Positions 20,350-29,947 of a stretch of 38,609 nucleotides of DNA are shown here, piece by piece. Source of the DNA: Hypsibius dujardini (lineage: Eukaryota; Tardigrada; Eutardigrada; Parachela; Hypsibiidae); NCBI GenBank assembly GCA_001579985.1, contig LRSR01011046.1:1-38609 (forward strand), written 5' to 3'. Position numbers and translations under genes: made by a program. Under the pieces are notes generated by a model that did not search any database, was not told the DNA's origin, and saw nothing but the letters and a program-made list of their open reading frames with translations. Each line of letters opens with the position of its first letter. The stretch's first letter is position 1.

Positions 20350-20664
20350 TTATTTGACTAATTGATTCCCAATACTGCCAAATCTGCCAAATGATCTAAT
20401 GAAATGTCCACCGACTGGACTGGAAGCGTCGTTAGACGACAGTCCCCAGGGGCGCTCAGTGGATTTAATCACATGACCAGCTGTGGAGTTGAATGACAGC
20501 ACCCAAGGACGCTTAGTGGATAAAACGGCATTCCCAGATGTTGAGTGGGAAAAGTGGTTGGATGAATGACCCAATGGGCGCTTTACGGATCCAAGAAATT
20601 CAGGCGTAGAGTTGGAACTGTAGGTGAACGAGGTATCAAAAGGGCGTTGAGTGAATCCAAAACA
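20350..20664 (-). pseudogene. Relic of the 22-residue-repeat protein
   Basis: Minus-strand open frame directly 3' of the repeat-protein gene at 20893-21981. It reads TQRPFD, then SNSTPEFLGSVKRPLGHSSN, STKRPW and STERPWGLSSN, that is, degenerate forms of the STERPSSPSYNSSSNSTSEHLG unit with a near 22-residue rhythm. It has no start codon or signal peptide of its own and ends with a stop at 20350. It may be a decayed copy or a former longer 3' part of the gene. No counterpart follows the inverted copy at 31630. Confidence 0.6.
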
Positions 20665-20778
20665 TTCGCAATCGCTAACCGTTGATTGTGTCTGAACTGT
20701 GAATAGTCAGCCGAGGGACGGACAGACGGAGGAAAGTATATATTCTCGGACTGGCGCTCGAACTTTATGGAATGTATT

Positions 20779-20784
20779 TTTATT
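20779..20784 (-). terminator. Polyadenylation signal of repeat-protein gene 1
   Basis: AATAAA on the minus strand, 109 bp past the stop codon, within CCATAATAAAAATACATT, which is preserved at the same place after the second copy (31740-31745). Confidence 0.6.
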
Positions 20785-20892
20785 ATGGCGAAAGCAATTT
20801 CTTAAATCAATTACGAAAACGAGCAAATCACTGACGAATGAAGCGGGCAAACTGAAAATGCAACACTCGAACAAACACAAACGAGGCTCGAA

Positions 20893-21981
20893 CTACTTGT
20901 TGTTTTTACCGATGTTGATGGTAATATCGTTTTTGTCCCCGTTGAAATTCAAGTAGATTGGGGCGCCGTTTTGCCCAATGATGTAAGATTCGCCGTCGGT
21001 CGTGTGGTGAACAGGAACTCTAGTCGATGGATGGGAAGGGGCAAAAGTACTGGAGCGACGGGAAGCTTCGGTGGTCGGCTTAGACGGCGCATTAGGATGA
21101 GTGCTAGGACGAGAAGTCGATTCAGTGCTTTCGTTAGTCGATGGGGTGGTCAAATAGTCCAAGGGGCGTTCAGTTGATCCCAAATGTCCAGAGGGCGAGT
21201 TGGAACTGGTGTTTGAGGAGGGGCTCGATGGGCGTTCGGTAGAACCAAGATGTTCAGAGGTCGAGTTGGAAGTGCTGTTATACGAGGGGCTCGATGGGCG
21301 TTCAGTTGATCCAAGATGTCCAGAGGTCGAGTTGGAACTGTTGTTAGACGACGGACTTGACGGGCGTTGGGTTGATCCCAGGTGTTCAGAGGTCGAGTTG
21401 GAACTGCTGTTTGAGGAGGGGCTCGATGGGCGATCGGTGGAACCAAGATGTTCAGAGGTCGAGTTGGAACTGCTGTTGTACGAGGGGCTCGATGGGCGTT
21501 CAGTTGATGCCAGGTGTCCAGAGGTCGAGTTAGAACTGCTGTTGTACGAGGGACTCGATGGGCGTTCGGTGGAACTAAGATGTTCAGAGGTTGAGTTGGA
21601 ACTGCTGTTGTATGAGGGGCTCGATGGGCGTTCGGTAGAGCCAAGATGTTCAGAAGTCGAGTTAGAACTGCTGTTGTACGAGGGACTCGATGGGCGTGCA
21701 GTTGATTCCAGGTGTTCAGAAGTCGAGTTGGAACTGCTGTTGTACGAGGGGCTCGATGGGCGTTCGGTAGAACTAAGATGTTCAGAGGTCGAGTTAGAAC
21801 TACTGTTTGAGGAATGACCCGAAGGACGCTCGGTTGAGTCAAAGGTTGGGCCGGACGTGAAGTTGGCTGTGTGGTTCCTCAGTCTAGAGGCATAACCGTT
21901 GGCGGATGATCGAACAGCCGGTGCTGAGACGCACAGCGTCCCGCAGGCTACCACAAACAAGATTTGCTGAAAAGACCACAT
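20893..21981 (-). CDS. Secreted 22-residue-repeat, mucin-like protein, copy 1
   Basis: Uninterrupted 362-residue ORF. Residues 1-20 form a signal peptide with probable cleavage after CVSA. A short region with NHT and NFT sequons leads into ten tandem units of 22 residues (consensus STERPSSPSYNSSSNSTSEHLG). Each unit is rich in Ser/Thr for O-glycosylation and usually holds two N-glycosylation sequons (NSS, NST). A Pro/Thr-rich linker follows, then a conserved tail (SYIIGQNGAPIYLNFNGD and ITINIGKNNK). The family is not recognised; mucin, cuticle or matrix coat, and adhesive are all possible. No introns are needed. It lies between two arylsulfatase genes on the same strand and has an inverted, longer duplicate at 29948. 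A 1-kb antisense open frame exists only because the 66-bp unit lacks stops there. Confidence 0.86.
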   Translation of the reverse strand: MWSFQQILFVVACGTLCVSAPAVRSSANGYASRLRNHTANFTSGPTFDSTERPSGHSSNSSSNSTSEHLSSTERPSSPSYNSSSNSTSEHLESTARPSSPSYNSSSNSTSEHLGSTERPSSPSYNSSSNSTSEHLSSTERPSSPSYNSSSNSTSGHLASTERPSSPSYNSSSNSTSEHLGSTDRPSSPSSNSSSNSTSEHLGSTQRPSSPSSNNSSNSTSGHLGSTERPSSPSYNSTSNSTSEHLGSTERPSSPSSNTSSNSPSGHLGSTERPLDYLTTPSTNESTESTSRPSTHPNAPSKPTTEASRRSSTFAPSHPSTRVPVHHTTDGESYIIGQNGAPIYLNFNGDKNDITINIGKNNK

Positions 21982-22088
21982 TTTTCGACCAGCGAAATAA
22001 GGTCTGAATTGATGGGAAAGACTAGAGAGCTTCTTTATCGCCGAAAGGATGGTTGGTTGTTTGAATGAATTTTGTTGCCAACGACGTA

Positions 22089-22104
22089 CTGCTTTTATTT
22101 AAAA
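22089..22104 (-). promoter_or_regulatory. Probable TATA region of repeat-protein gene 1
   Basis: TTTTAAATAAAAGCAG on the minus strand, 108-123 bp upstream of the ATG. The same 16 bases occur at 29826-29841 upstream of the second copy, inside otherwise less well-conserved flanks, so a core-promoter role is likely. Confidence 0.45.
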
Positions 22105-22954
22105 TTTCAATTGAACTGCCGGACATCTGGAAATGATTGCGAAATTGTAATCATCAGTCTTTGTTGTATCAGCATTTCGGTTAATAATTACTCGTCTTTC
22201 ATTCGGTTTAGCCATGGAACGGAAGGCGATTAACACGCTGGTACAGCCGATATCGTGACAATGTAAGATGCACGCTTTATCGCGCGGTGACGTTTTACGT
22301 AAATGTTGACCGTACCAGGACTAAGGATAATAGCCCACGCGTATAGCATCCTGGAGAAATTAACGTCACATACTTGTGAACTTGAGCGGTTTACGTACCA
22401 TGTGGATAAAACTCGGGTTTTTCCTTGTACTACTTTATTTCGCATATCATAGCGACTCTGTCTGGTCTTCCGGATACCGCACGACCACTTCGATAATTTT
22501 TGTAATACAATAATTCCGCACTTTAACACCATACATGCTGGCACGTGGCCCTGCAAATACATTGAGCGAAGTTCCGAGGGATATCACATCCTGGCATCCG
22601 ATCCATGTAGTCGTGATTCTGGTGGTTCAGTTCATCGACAAATTCCAGTCAATCTAGCGGTGAATAATTGTGGCCATGCTTTTTGTCGCGCACAAGAACG
22701 GCTAGGTTAAATAATCTTCAAGACTGAATTTTCGTCTTTCGCGGGTGTTTTCGGCGGTGTACGACTCCACCAAGATTTAGTCGCAGCGATTGAGGCACTG
22801 TACTCTCGTTTCTTTGTTGTCAAAAGGTCCGAAAATGGGTAGCTACAATAGTTCTGCGAACAGGATATTTCTTAATTGCCATAAAGTTCATTGAATTACA
22901 CAAAAATGAAATCCGAGAGGAATAGCAAAGTTTCATATTTAGGTATTACGGGAG

Positions 22955-25900
22955 TCACGCGCTCCATGGTTGGCATAAACCCCCGGTAAGTGATGCTTGA
23001 GATCTTGGGTCGCGAGGCAGTTTACGAGATGGCAATGCGGTTCTGTTGTACTCATTGAGCTTGACCATTAACAGTCCCACAATATCCGGCTTGTCCGCTG
23101 CAATGTTGCGATACTCACAGGGATCATTGTGGATGTCGTACAGGCATGGCTCCTCCGTGTATGCACACGGTATTCGCTGAGCCGTCTCGAGATCTTCGCA
23201 CGTTATGGCACCTTTAGCGGTTGAATCGAAAAACGTTGGGTCAAACCCGTCCTCCTCAGAATACCTTCCGCAAATAAGAAAACGTACAATCATTTTCAGG
23301 CATGTCTTATTCAATGGCTTAGTATACTGACCACTGGTCGATCCGATAACCAGATGCATTCGTATAAGATCCAATCACCAGCTTGTACTGATTCCAACGC
23401 AGAGCGTATTCCTTCCAGACCGGATCGATTTGATGGAGAATCTCCGTTCGTGGTGAGGGTCTGTCTCTCGATATGGAATCCCATATATCATACCCGTCAA
23501 TTTCATCGGGTTTTTGAATCCCCGCAAGCCGTAAAAAGGTGGTGAACCAATCGGTGATGTGGAAGAGCTGGTTCGAAACCCGTTTCGGCTTTTCCAGCAG
23601 CGGACTTGCAATACATGCCGTTACTCGAAGGCCACCTTCCCATCTGTACAACGGGGTAGGAGAAAGGTATACTCCTGGATGATTTCAAGACCTCCACCAT
23701 TAAACATTACTTACTTAGGCATTATTCAAGTGCCGAATTCGAAATCATTTGGAACACAATTTTCCATTTAAATCTGTTATCATGACGAACATTGAAATGT
23801 ATTTCGCCGGTAAAGTCAAATGCATTTTTCTTTAGCAAAATTTCAAAGGTTGGAAAACACTGGATGGTTTACATTTTTCTCAATATTAACTGAGAAATAA
23901 AAAATAAAAGATTTTTGATAATACGTTAAATATAATATTTTTCACATTACCTTGTCTCAAAATTGAATTTATTGACATCAACCAAATACTATTCGATTTT
24001 TCAGTGGGCGGAGCTATCAGCCCAATCTGCAAAGGTTCGCTGGAATGTTTGGTAGCTTCAGAAAAATACGCAGTGATCCGCGCCGGGACTTCCGAAAAAT
24101 ATTTGGCTGATGTTAATCAACTCTAAATGAAATTCGAAATGGAATGTAGAACGAAGTTAAATTAATCTAGATTTAAAAAGCACCATTTATACAGTTAAAA
24201 TCAAGAAAAATGAAATATTCCAGTGTTTTCCAGATTTTAAAATTCCACCAGGACAAACTTTACTGGACTTTACCGGCGAAATATGTTTTTATATTCATCA
24301 CAAATATCGGTCTTAATGAAACATTTCCAAAAATTTCCAAAGATTCTGCATTTGGCGCTTAAATAATGGCCCAATTTAGTACCAGCACTCACTGTGAAGT
24401 TTTGGCTCCACGAAGGGGCCAATTACTGGCGTGGGCTGCTGGCAGGTCATCGAACGCGTTCTCAAATCCGGAGCCGCCGTTGTCCGAAGAAAACACTACG
24501 ATCGAATTTTCGTACATCCCCTTGCTTTTCAGTGCAGCTATCACTTGGCCAACAGAGTCATCCAAGGCCGCTATGGAACCTGGGAGTAGGTGACAACCAT
24601 GATGAAAACAAACTACGATGGAAAACTAGAGTACTCTTTACATAGTTTGCCATGCTTCATTACCTGCGTATTTTCGCCGTCCTTCGTGGGTAATGTGGGG
24701 AAAACGATCGACGTACTTTTGCGGTGCTTGGATCGGTTCAGCAAAACTTGCCCAATGCGGCGCAATTTGAGGAAGATACAGGAAAAAAGGCTGCAAACTT
24801 GAACCTGCTTTACTTACATCTTTTGATCTGTCGAACAGAGGATATCACGTACATCTTCAGGGTTATGGCTGAGGATTCGGTCTACAGCCTTCTCCGTGAA
24901 CAGTTCCGTCGCGTACTGACCGATATACTTCCAACCGGGCTCAAGGTTGTCCCACAAGTCAAATTTGACGTACCCCGGTGGAAATTTCTAAGTCATTATA
25001 ACTCCCTTACATTCGAAAGTAATGATCAAAAGACACAAGACTTCAGCTAGTTTTAGGGTAGCTAGTTTTAGGGTCCTTACAAGTCAGAGCTAGGACCCAC
25101 CATGATCGGGCTAGGGGTAGGCGAAGGGCAAATAAATTTTTTCAACATCGAACCAAAAAATACGTTTTGTTCCTGACCATCTTGAAACTTGTGGGGGCCT
25201 GATTTACTAGGTGTCCCACTAGGATTTCAAACGTTTTTTTTAGTTTTTCTATTAAATTTGGTCTATTTTTGAATTTTTTTAACCTGCTATTTGCAGTTAC
25301 TAATAAGGTGCGTATATTGGACCCGAAAAAATCCCACATTTGTTAGAAAAGCTGAAGCTTCTAAAAATATTTTAAAATCTCAGGGGTCCTGGAAAATTAC
25401 ATGGCAAGGAACAAAAGGCCGAATTTTAGGTTCAATTTTCAAATTTGTATATGTATATATATATATATGTATGTTCCTTTTCTTACCCCTGGCCTACATC
25501 AAGGAATCCTGATTCCAACATGTCAAGACCCTAAACGAGTCCTTGCGGGAGTGTAACGGTAATTGATTACACATTCAGCAAGAGCTTACCGCGGTGGGTG
25601 TGTAGTTGTAGTAGTCGTTATTTCCGGAGTAAAACCCAAAAAATGAATCGAACCCGCGGAACACTAAAACCATCATCACCCCTTTTACGTTTTGCTTTTG
25701 AGGGTGTGTGGTTATTTTCTAGTCGGTGTGAACATGGTACGACTGAAGAAGACACTGCCACCAACAGGCTGTGTCTTCGGTTGTACCGTGGTGTGGATGA
25801 AGTCAGGTGATACAGGATGTTCGGTTGAGGCACTGTAAGGGCAGTTTGTCTGTCTGAATTTTCAAGCAGCATTTTACCTACATGGAGTCATTTCCCTCCG

Positions 25901-27082
25901 GTACATTCCCAGATGCCACTGTGACAACAAAGTTAGTAAAGCACCCATCCAAATGTGGCAATCTCGTTCTCACTGTTGAGTGGCATACCTTGCCCACCAT
26001 ATGGGTTTTATATCCAGCGTCCTGTAAGTATTGCGGAAGGAGCTTAACAGTGAGGTCGAGACCGCGCGGTTCCAGTGCGCCCAAAACGTAATGCTGGAGG
26101 CCTTCAAAAAGAGTCTCCGTTCAAAAAGAATCGCATTGTGATTAAACAGAAAGTGGAATGCTGGGCAATGCTTTACCGACACGGGTTGGATATTTTCCGG
26201 TGAGTAGAGCAGCACGCGATGGTGTGCACATATACTGAGCGTAGAAACTATTCAGGATGACCCCTTCATTGGCCAGGGAATCAATGTTCGGAGTGGGTAT
26301 TTGGCTGGACCCGTGAAAACTGACGTCACTCCAGCCCTGTACAACAGTAACACATTGAGAGCTCGCAAAGGGTGTACAGATGTGCATACGTACAAGCACA
26401 GCAACTTCTGTTTCTGTGCCTGTAGGAGCATAATTTTGTTTGAGCTTCTGTGCCTGTTCGAGGCATTCCCCTAACATAATTACTAAACAGTTAGTCAATC
26501 AAACAGCAGCTAAATTAATAGTTAACTGGTTAGTATATAGATAAGTTAATAATTAATTATTACGGTATCTGTAGGCATAGGAAAACATTTCGGAAATTGT
26601 GCCTGTTGGCACAACTTTAATCCTCAAAAAAGTGTGCCTACAGACATTATACAAACTCGGAGAGTATGCATGTTTTTGTGCCTAATGGCGTAATACGCTA
26701 CTGCTGTGCAATATGGATTATATGCTGAATGTATTTTTCATGCAGAGCAGATCATATTATGCCCCACAACGAGATGGTTCAGGCACTGCGAAGTTACAAG
26801 GGAGCGATGTTGACGTACCAAATCGTCTGCCAGGATGAAAATGATATGGGGCTTCTTTGTGGGTTTCGGCGAGCCTAACGGCAAGCGAGGATCCGTGGAC
26901 GAGTGGGCCCAGTAGTAGCAGTAGATGCCTAAAATCCCCACCACGAGGCCTGTTAGAAATGCCGCCATGGAACAGCAGTATAAAAGAGTCTGCTTCGTGC
27001 TGGTGTCTTTCGAGAACGATATGAGCTTGGGCGCACTGATTTGTGGGGAGACGGCTGTTGCTGGTGTGATGGTAGATATCAT
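22955..27082 (-). CDS. ARSB: Arylsulfatase B-like enzyme, gene B
   Basis: Paralogue of the gene at 16427-19592, also 572 residues and 10 exons with the same phases. Exons 5' to 3': 26819-27082, 26177-26336, 25989-26101, 25882-25918, 25590-25663, 24853-24987, 24664-24790, 24393-24579, 23332-23643, 22955-23264. Catalytic set: ILADDL metal site, C125-TPSR formylglycine motif, GKWHLG, D336-N337 in SSDNGG and K363 in LRGAK. A membrane helix near residues 30-53 follows a hydrophilic N-terminal tail, as in gene A. Exon 1 is four codons shorter and exon 6 four codons longer than in gene A. Two introns are enlarged by repeats: 23644-24392 by a palindromic element and 24988-25589 by a dispersed repeat. 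The equivalent of gene A's GC donor is a normal GT here (GCAG then GTAATG). Confidence 0.88.
23801..24282. mobile_element. Palindromic element in arylsulfatase B intron
   Basis: A perfect 17-bp inverted pair, ATTTCGCCGGTAAAGTC (23801-23817) and its complement (24266-24282), bounds an imperfect long palindrome. The inner arms also pair through GGAAAACACTGG. The centre has a GGGCGGAGCTAT and CTTCCGAAAAAT text related to the centre of the 12264-12902 element (GCTCCGCCCCCTGACATCCG region), so the two may be one family. Confidence 0.7.
25061..25542. mobile_element. Dispersed repeat with GGGTCC-type ends, copy 2
   Basis: Same family as 15463-15906. The left end TTTTAGGGTCCTTACAAG pairs with the complement of the right end (TGTCAAGACCCTAAACGAG). 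The interior has ACTTGTGGGGGCCTGA, GGGGTCCTGGAAAAT and a TATATA microsatellite near 25450. It fills most of arylsulfatase B intron 24988-25589. Confidence 0.65.
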
Positions 27083-28792
27083 TGCCGGATTAAAGGAGAT
27101 AAGCTGGTTTTATTATAATCATCTTCAATGAACCCGTAATGGCGTATGTGGCCACTGGATGTTGGCTGTTTCTTACCACTGACCTTTAATTAGTTAATCG
27201 AAAGCGTCTAAGAATAATACTATTGTTAGAAAGAATTCGCGTCTGCATTCGTACATTTGGTCGGCTTACAGTTCAGAGTCTTTACGTGTAAGCTCACCCA
27301 GAAAGATGATGTGGTAAGTAAGTGCAGAGGGAGTACGGTACTTTTACGGAAGGAATTTTACACATCGTTGTGAGTTGCTCGATGGGGCGGCCATTAAACG
27401 GCTTCGGAAACATAATACCGACCTTTTATGGGAGGCTAAGAATGTTTTTGCTACTTGTACTGGCTTGCCGAGTTGGAACGTAAAAGCCAGCCATATATCG
27501 TAACGCTTGAGCTCCACGTGAGTAAACCTGTAAGACGCTACGCCAGAAAGCGCATATCCAGTATGTCCGGAAACAGTTTGTCGGTGGTACAGTAAGTCAA
27601 GGTTCTTGAAACGAAAAGTATGGAAGTATGCATGTAAATCCAATCATTAACACAAAGACCACCAGCCAGCTATTTGCTGTGCCCCGAGTTAGGTGACAAA
27701 GAGATGTTGACCGCAATGAGCAGATATGCGTGATACATATAAATCACTGCCGATTGCATTTTAGGACTGGAAAATGACTATCGGCTAGACTAGCATTATA
27801 AAGTCTATGTTTATAATCAACGTTCCGACGTTTATAATTAGCTGTCCAAAATGCTAAACGAGACTAATGACTGGAGGCAAACCCTATTCCAAAAGCCAGC
27901 AGAAAATGATACGCAAACAATTCCCAGTTAAGAAACCCAGTCGGCTGCAGTAGATGTGAGTGACCTCATTACTTTACCGAATAGTAGCAACTTCTCAGCC
28001 GCATTAAGTTGTTGAAAAACAAATTAGGTGATCGCGAGTCATTAGAGCTAGGATAAGAGACATGAGCCATATTTTTAGTACACTTCATCGTGAAAGAGTG
28101 AATTCAAAACAGTTTCATGCTAGCTTGCTCTCCAGGCGTGAACTCCGCCAAAATGCTGGACTCAATTCCCGTAAACTACCCACAGCAAGCAGAAAGATAA
28201 TCGGATCTGCGGACTTTTCTTTTTCCATCAGCACCTTGCAAACCTCCCATGCAAGGGACAACACCTCAAGGTTTGTCAGAGTCAATAGCAAATAATTAAA
28301 TGTTTCGGGCGCCCAGCTGACTAGTGCACATAACGACGTGATGTCCAAAAGGGCAAGACCCGATTGGTTCGTCCTTTGCTTGATGACTTTGAGCTGATGG
28401 TTATTTGTGGTTCTGGCTATTTGAAGGTCTGAGTGGCATAGACCTCCACCCGATTTCTAAACATTGTCAATTTCTGTGTTTTCGCTAAATTTAAAATTCA
28501 CGAGAAGTTCTATAACCCATGACTGCAAAAGATTACAAGTATCTACAAATGTTCCAAACTTCATAAAACTTCAAGCATTACTGTAGTTGTTAATTTTCAC
28601 ATGAACTTAAACTAACTAAACTTAACCTCCTGTATTAGTAAAATGCTTCTAACTCCCCTGGGGCTGCGATCAGTTAGGCCAGACTTTCACAAGTTATGAG
28701 TGCATTGTAGATCGGGGATGATCAGCCGAATCTTTATAATAGATGTTGAGTAACACTATTTGACATTTCCTCGGGCAAGCCTCTCAAAGCAG
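27083..28792. other. Intergenic, no feature recognised
   Basis: About 1.7 kb upstream of arylsulfatase B. Small ORFs on both strands (for example 27344-27643 on -, 28062-28295 on +) have no domain, signal peptide or convincing splice partners. No RNA gene was recognised. Confidence 0.4.
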
Positions 28793-29160
28793 GGACTCGG
28801 TTAGGGTCCTAACAAGCCGACACCAGAGCCAGGGGTTGGGCAAATGCGCAAAATGCATTTCGTTTTTCAAAATTTAATCCAATACTCGCATTTCGTTTCT
28901 GATCACCATCTTAAAAGTTGTGGGAACTGGATTTTCAAGGCCCTCGCCTGAGATTTAAAAAATATTTCAAAGAACTTCAATTTTTGTATCGAAGTTGGAG
29001 CGTTCTTAAATGTTTTTCGCCTCGTACTTACATTCATTAATATGGAACTTATACTGGATCCCGACAAACGTCAAACTTGATCGGCGAAGTTAGTTTTTGA
29101 GAATTTTTTGAAATCCAGGGGCCCTAGAAAATCAGACCCCTCAGACTTCCACAAGTTTCA
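28793..29160. mobile_element. Dispersed repeat with GGGTCC-type end, copy 3 (one end)
   Basis: It starts GGACTCGGTTAGGGTCCTAA like the other copies. Internal landmarks recur: GGGGTTGGGCAAA, AAAAGTTGTGGGAACTGGAT, GGGGCCCTAGAAAATCAGAC and CACAAGTTTCAAAAT. The matching right terminal repeat is missing; the block gives way to the inverted duplication starting near 29231. Confidence 0.6.
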
Positions 29161-29825
29161 AAATTATCATAGATCATAAGCTAAATTTGGGTGCAAGTAA
29201 AAGAATCAGTTTGCCCCTCTGCCCACCCTCTCTTGTGCGCAACAAAAAACAGCAACAATTATTTACAGCTAGATTGACTGGAGATTTGTCGATGAACTGA
29301 ACCACCAGAATCACGACTACATGAATCGGATGCCAGGATGTGATATCCCTCGGAACTTCGCTCAATGTATTTGCAGGGCCACGTGACAGCATGCATGGTG
29401 TTATTCTGCGGAATTACTGCACTACACTTTCAAAAATCATCGAAGTGGTCGTGCGGTACCTGGAAGACCAGACAAAGTTACTATGATATGCGAAATGAAG
29501 TAGTACAAGGATTGACCCAGCTTTATCCAGATGGTACGTAAACCACTCAAGTTCACATGTGAAGTTGACTGTACCAGGATGCTTTACGCGTGGGCTATTA
29601 TCCTTGGTCCTGGTACGGTCAACATTTACGTAAAATGTCACCGTGCGATAAAGCGTGCATTTTACATTGTCACGATATCGGCTGTACCAGCGTGTTAATC
29701 GCCTTCCGTTCCATGGCTAAACCGAATGAAAGACGAGTAATTATTAACTGAAATGCTGATACAACAAAAACTGTTGATTACAATTTTGCAATCATTTGCA
29801 AATATCCGGCAGTTCAATTGGAATG

Positions 29826-29841
29826 TTTTAAATAAAAGCAG
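29826..29841 (+). promoter_or_regulatory. Probable TATA region of repeat-protein gene 2
   Basis: TTTTAAATAAAAGCAG, 107 bp upstream of the ATG at 29948; identical to the element upstream of copy 1. Confidence 0.45.
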
Positions 29842-29947
29842 CATGTCGTTGGCAATAAAATTCATTCCAACAGCCAACCATCCTTTCTGTGATAAAAAAG
29901 CTCTTTAGTCTTTCCCATTAATTCAGACCTTATTTCGCTGGTCGAAA

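Larger units (their letters stand above)
20665..22697 (-). repeat. Inverted duplication, arm 1
   Basis: This arm, read on the minus strand, matches 29231-31873 read on the plus strand. It covers about 710 bp of 5' flank, the whole repeat-protein gene and about 220 bp of 3' flank. Homology starts near CTTGTGCGC (22688-22696) and ends near CGGTTAGCGATTGCGAATG (20663-20681). The arms differ in point changes, small indels and number of 66-bp coding units. The stretch 22698-22954 is unremarkable. Confidence 0.85.

Noticed and set aside
21150-21842. 66-bp regular repeats as a possible CRISPR or satellite
   Set aside because: The period is a multiple of three, the frame is open, and the units code for a secreted protein with two independent copies.
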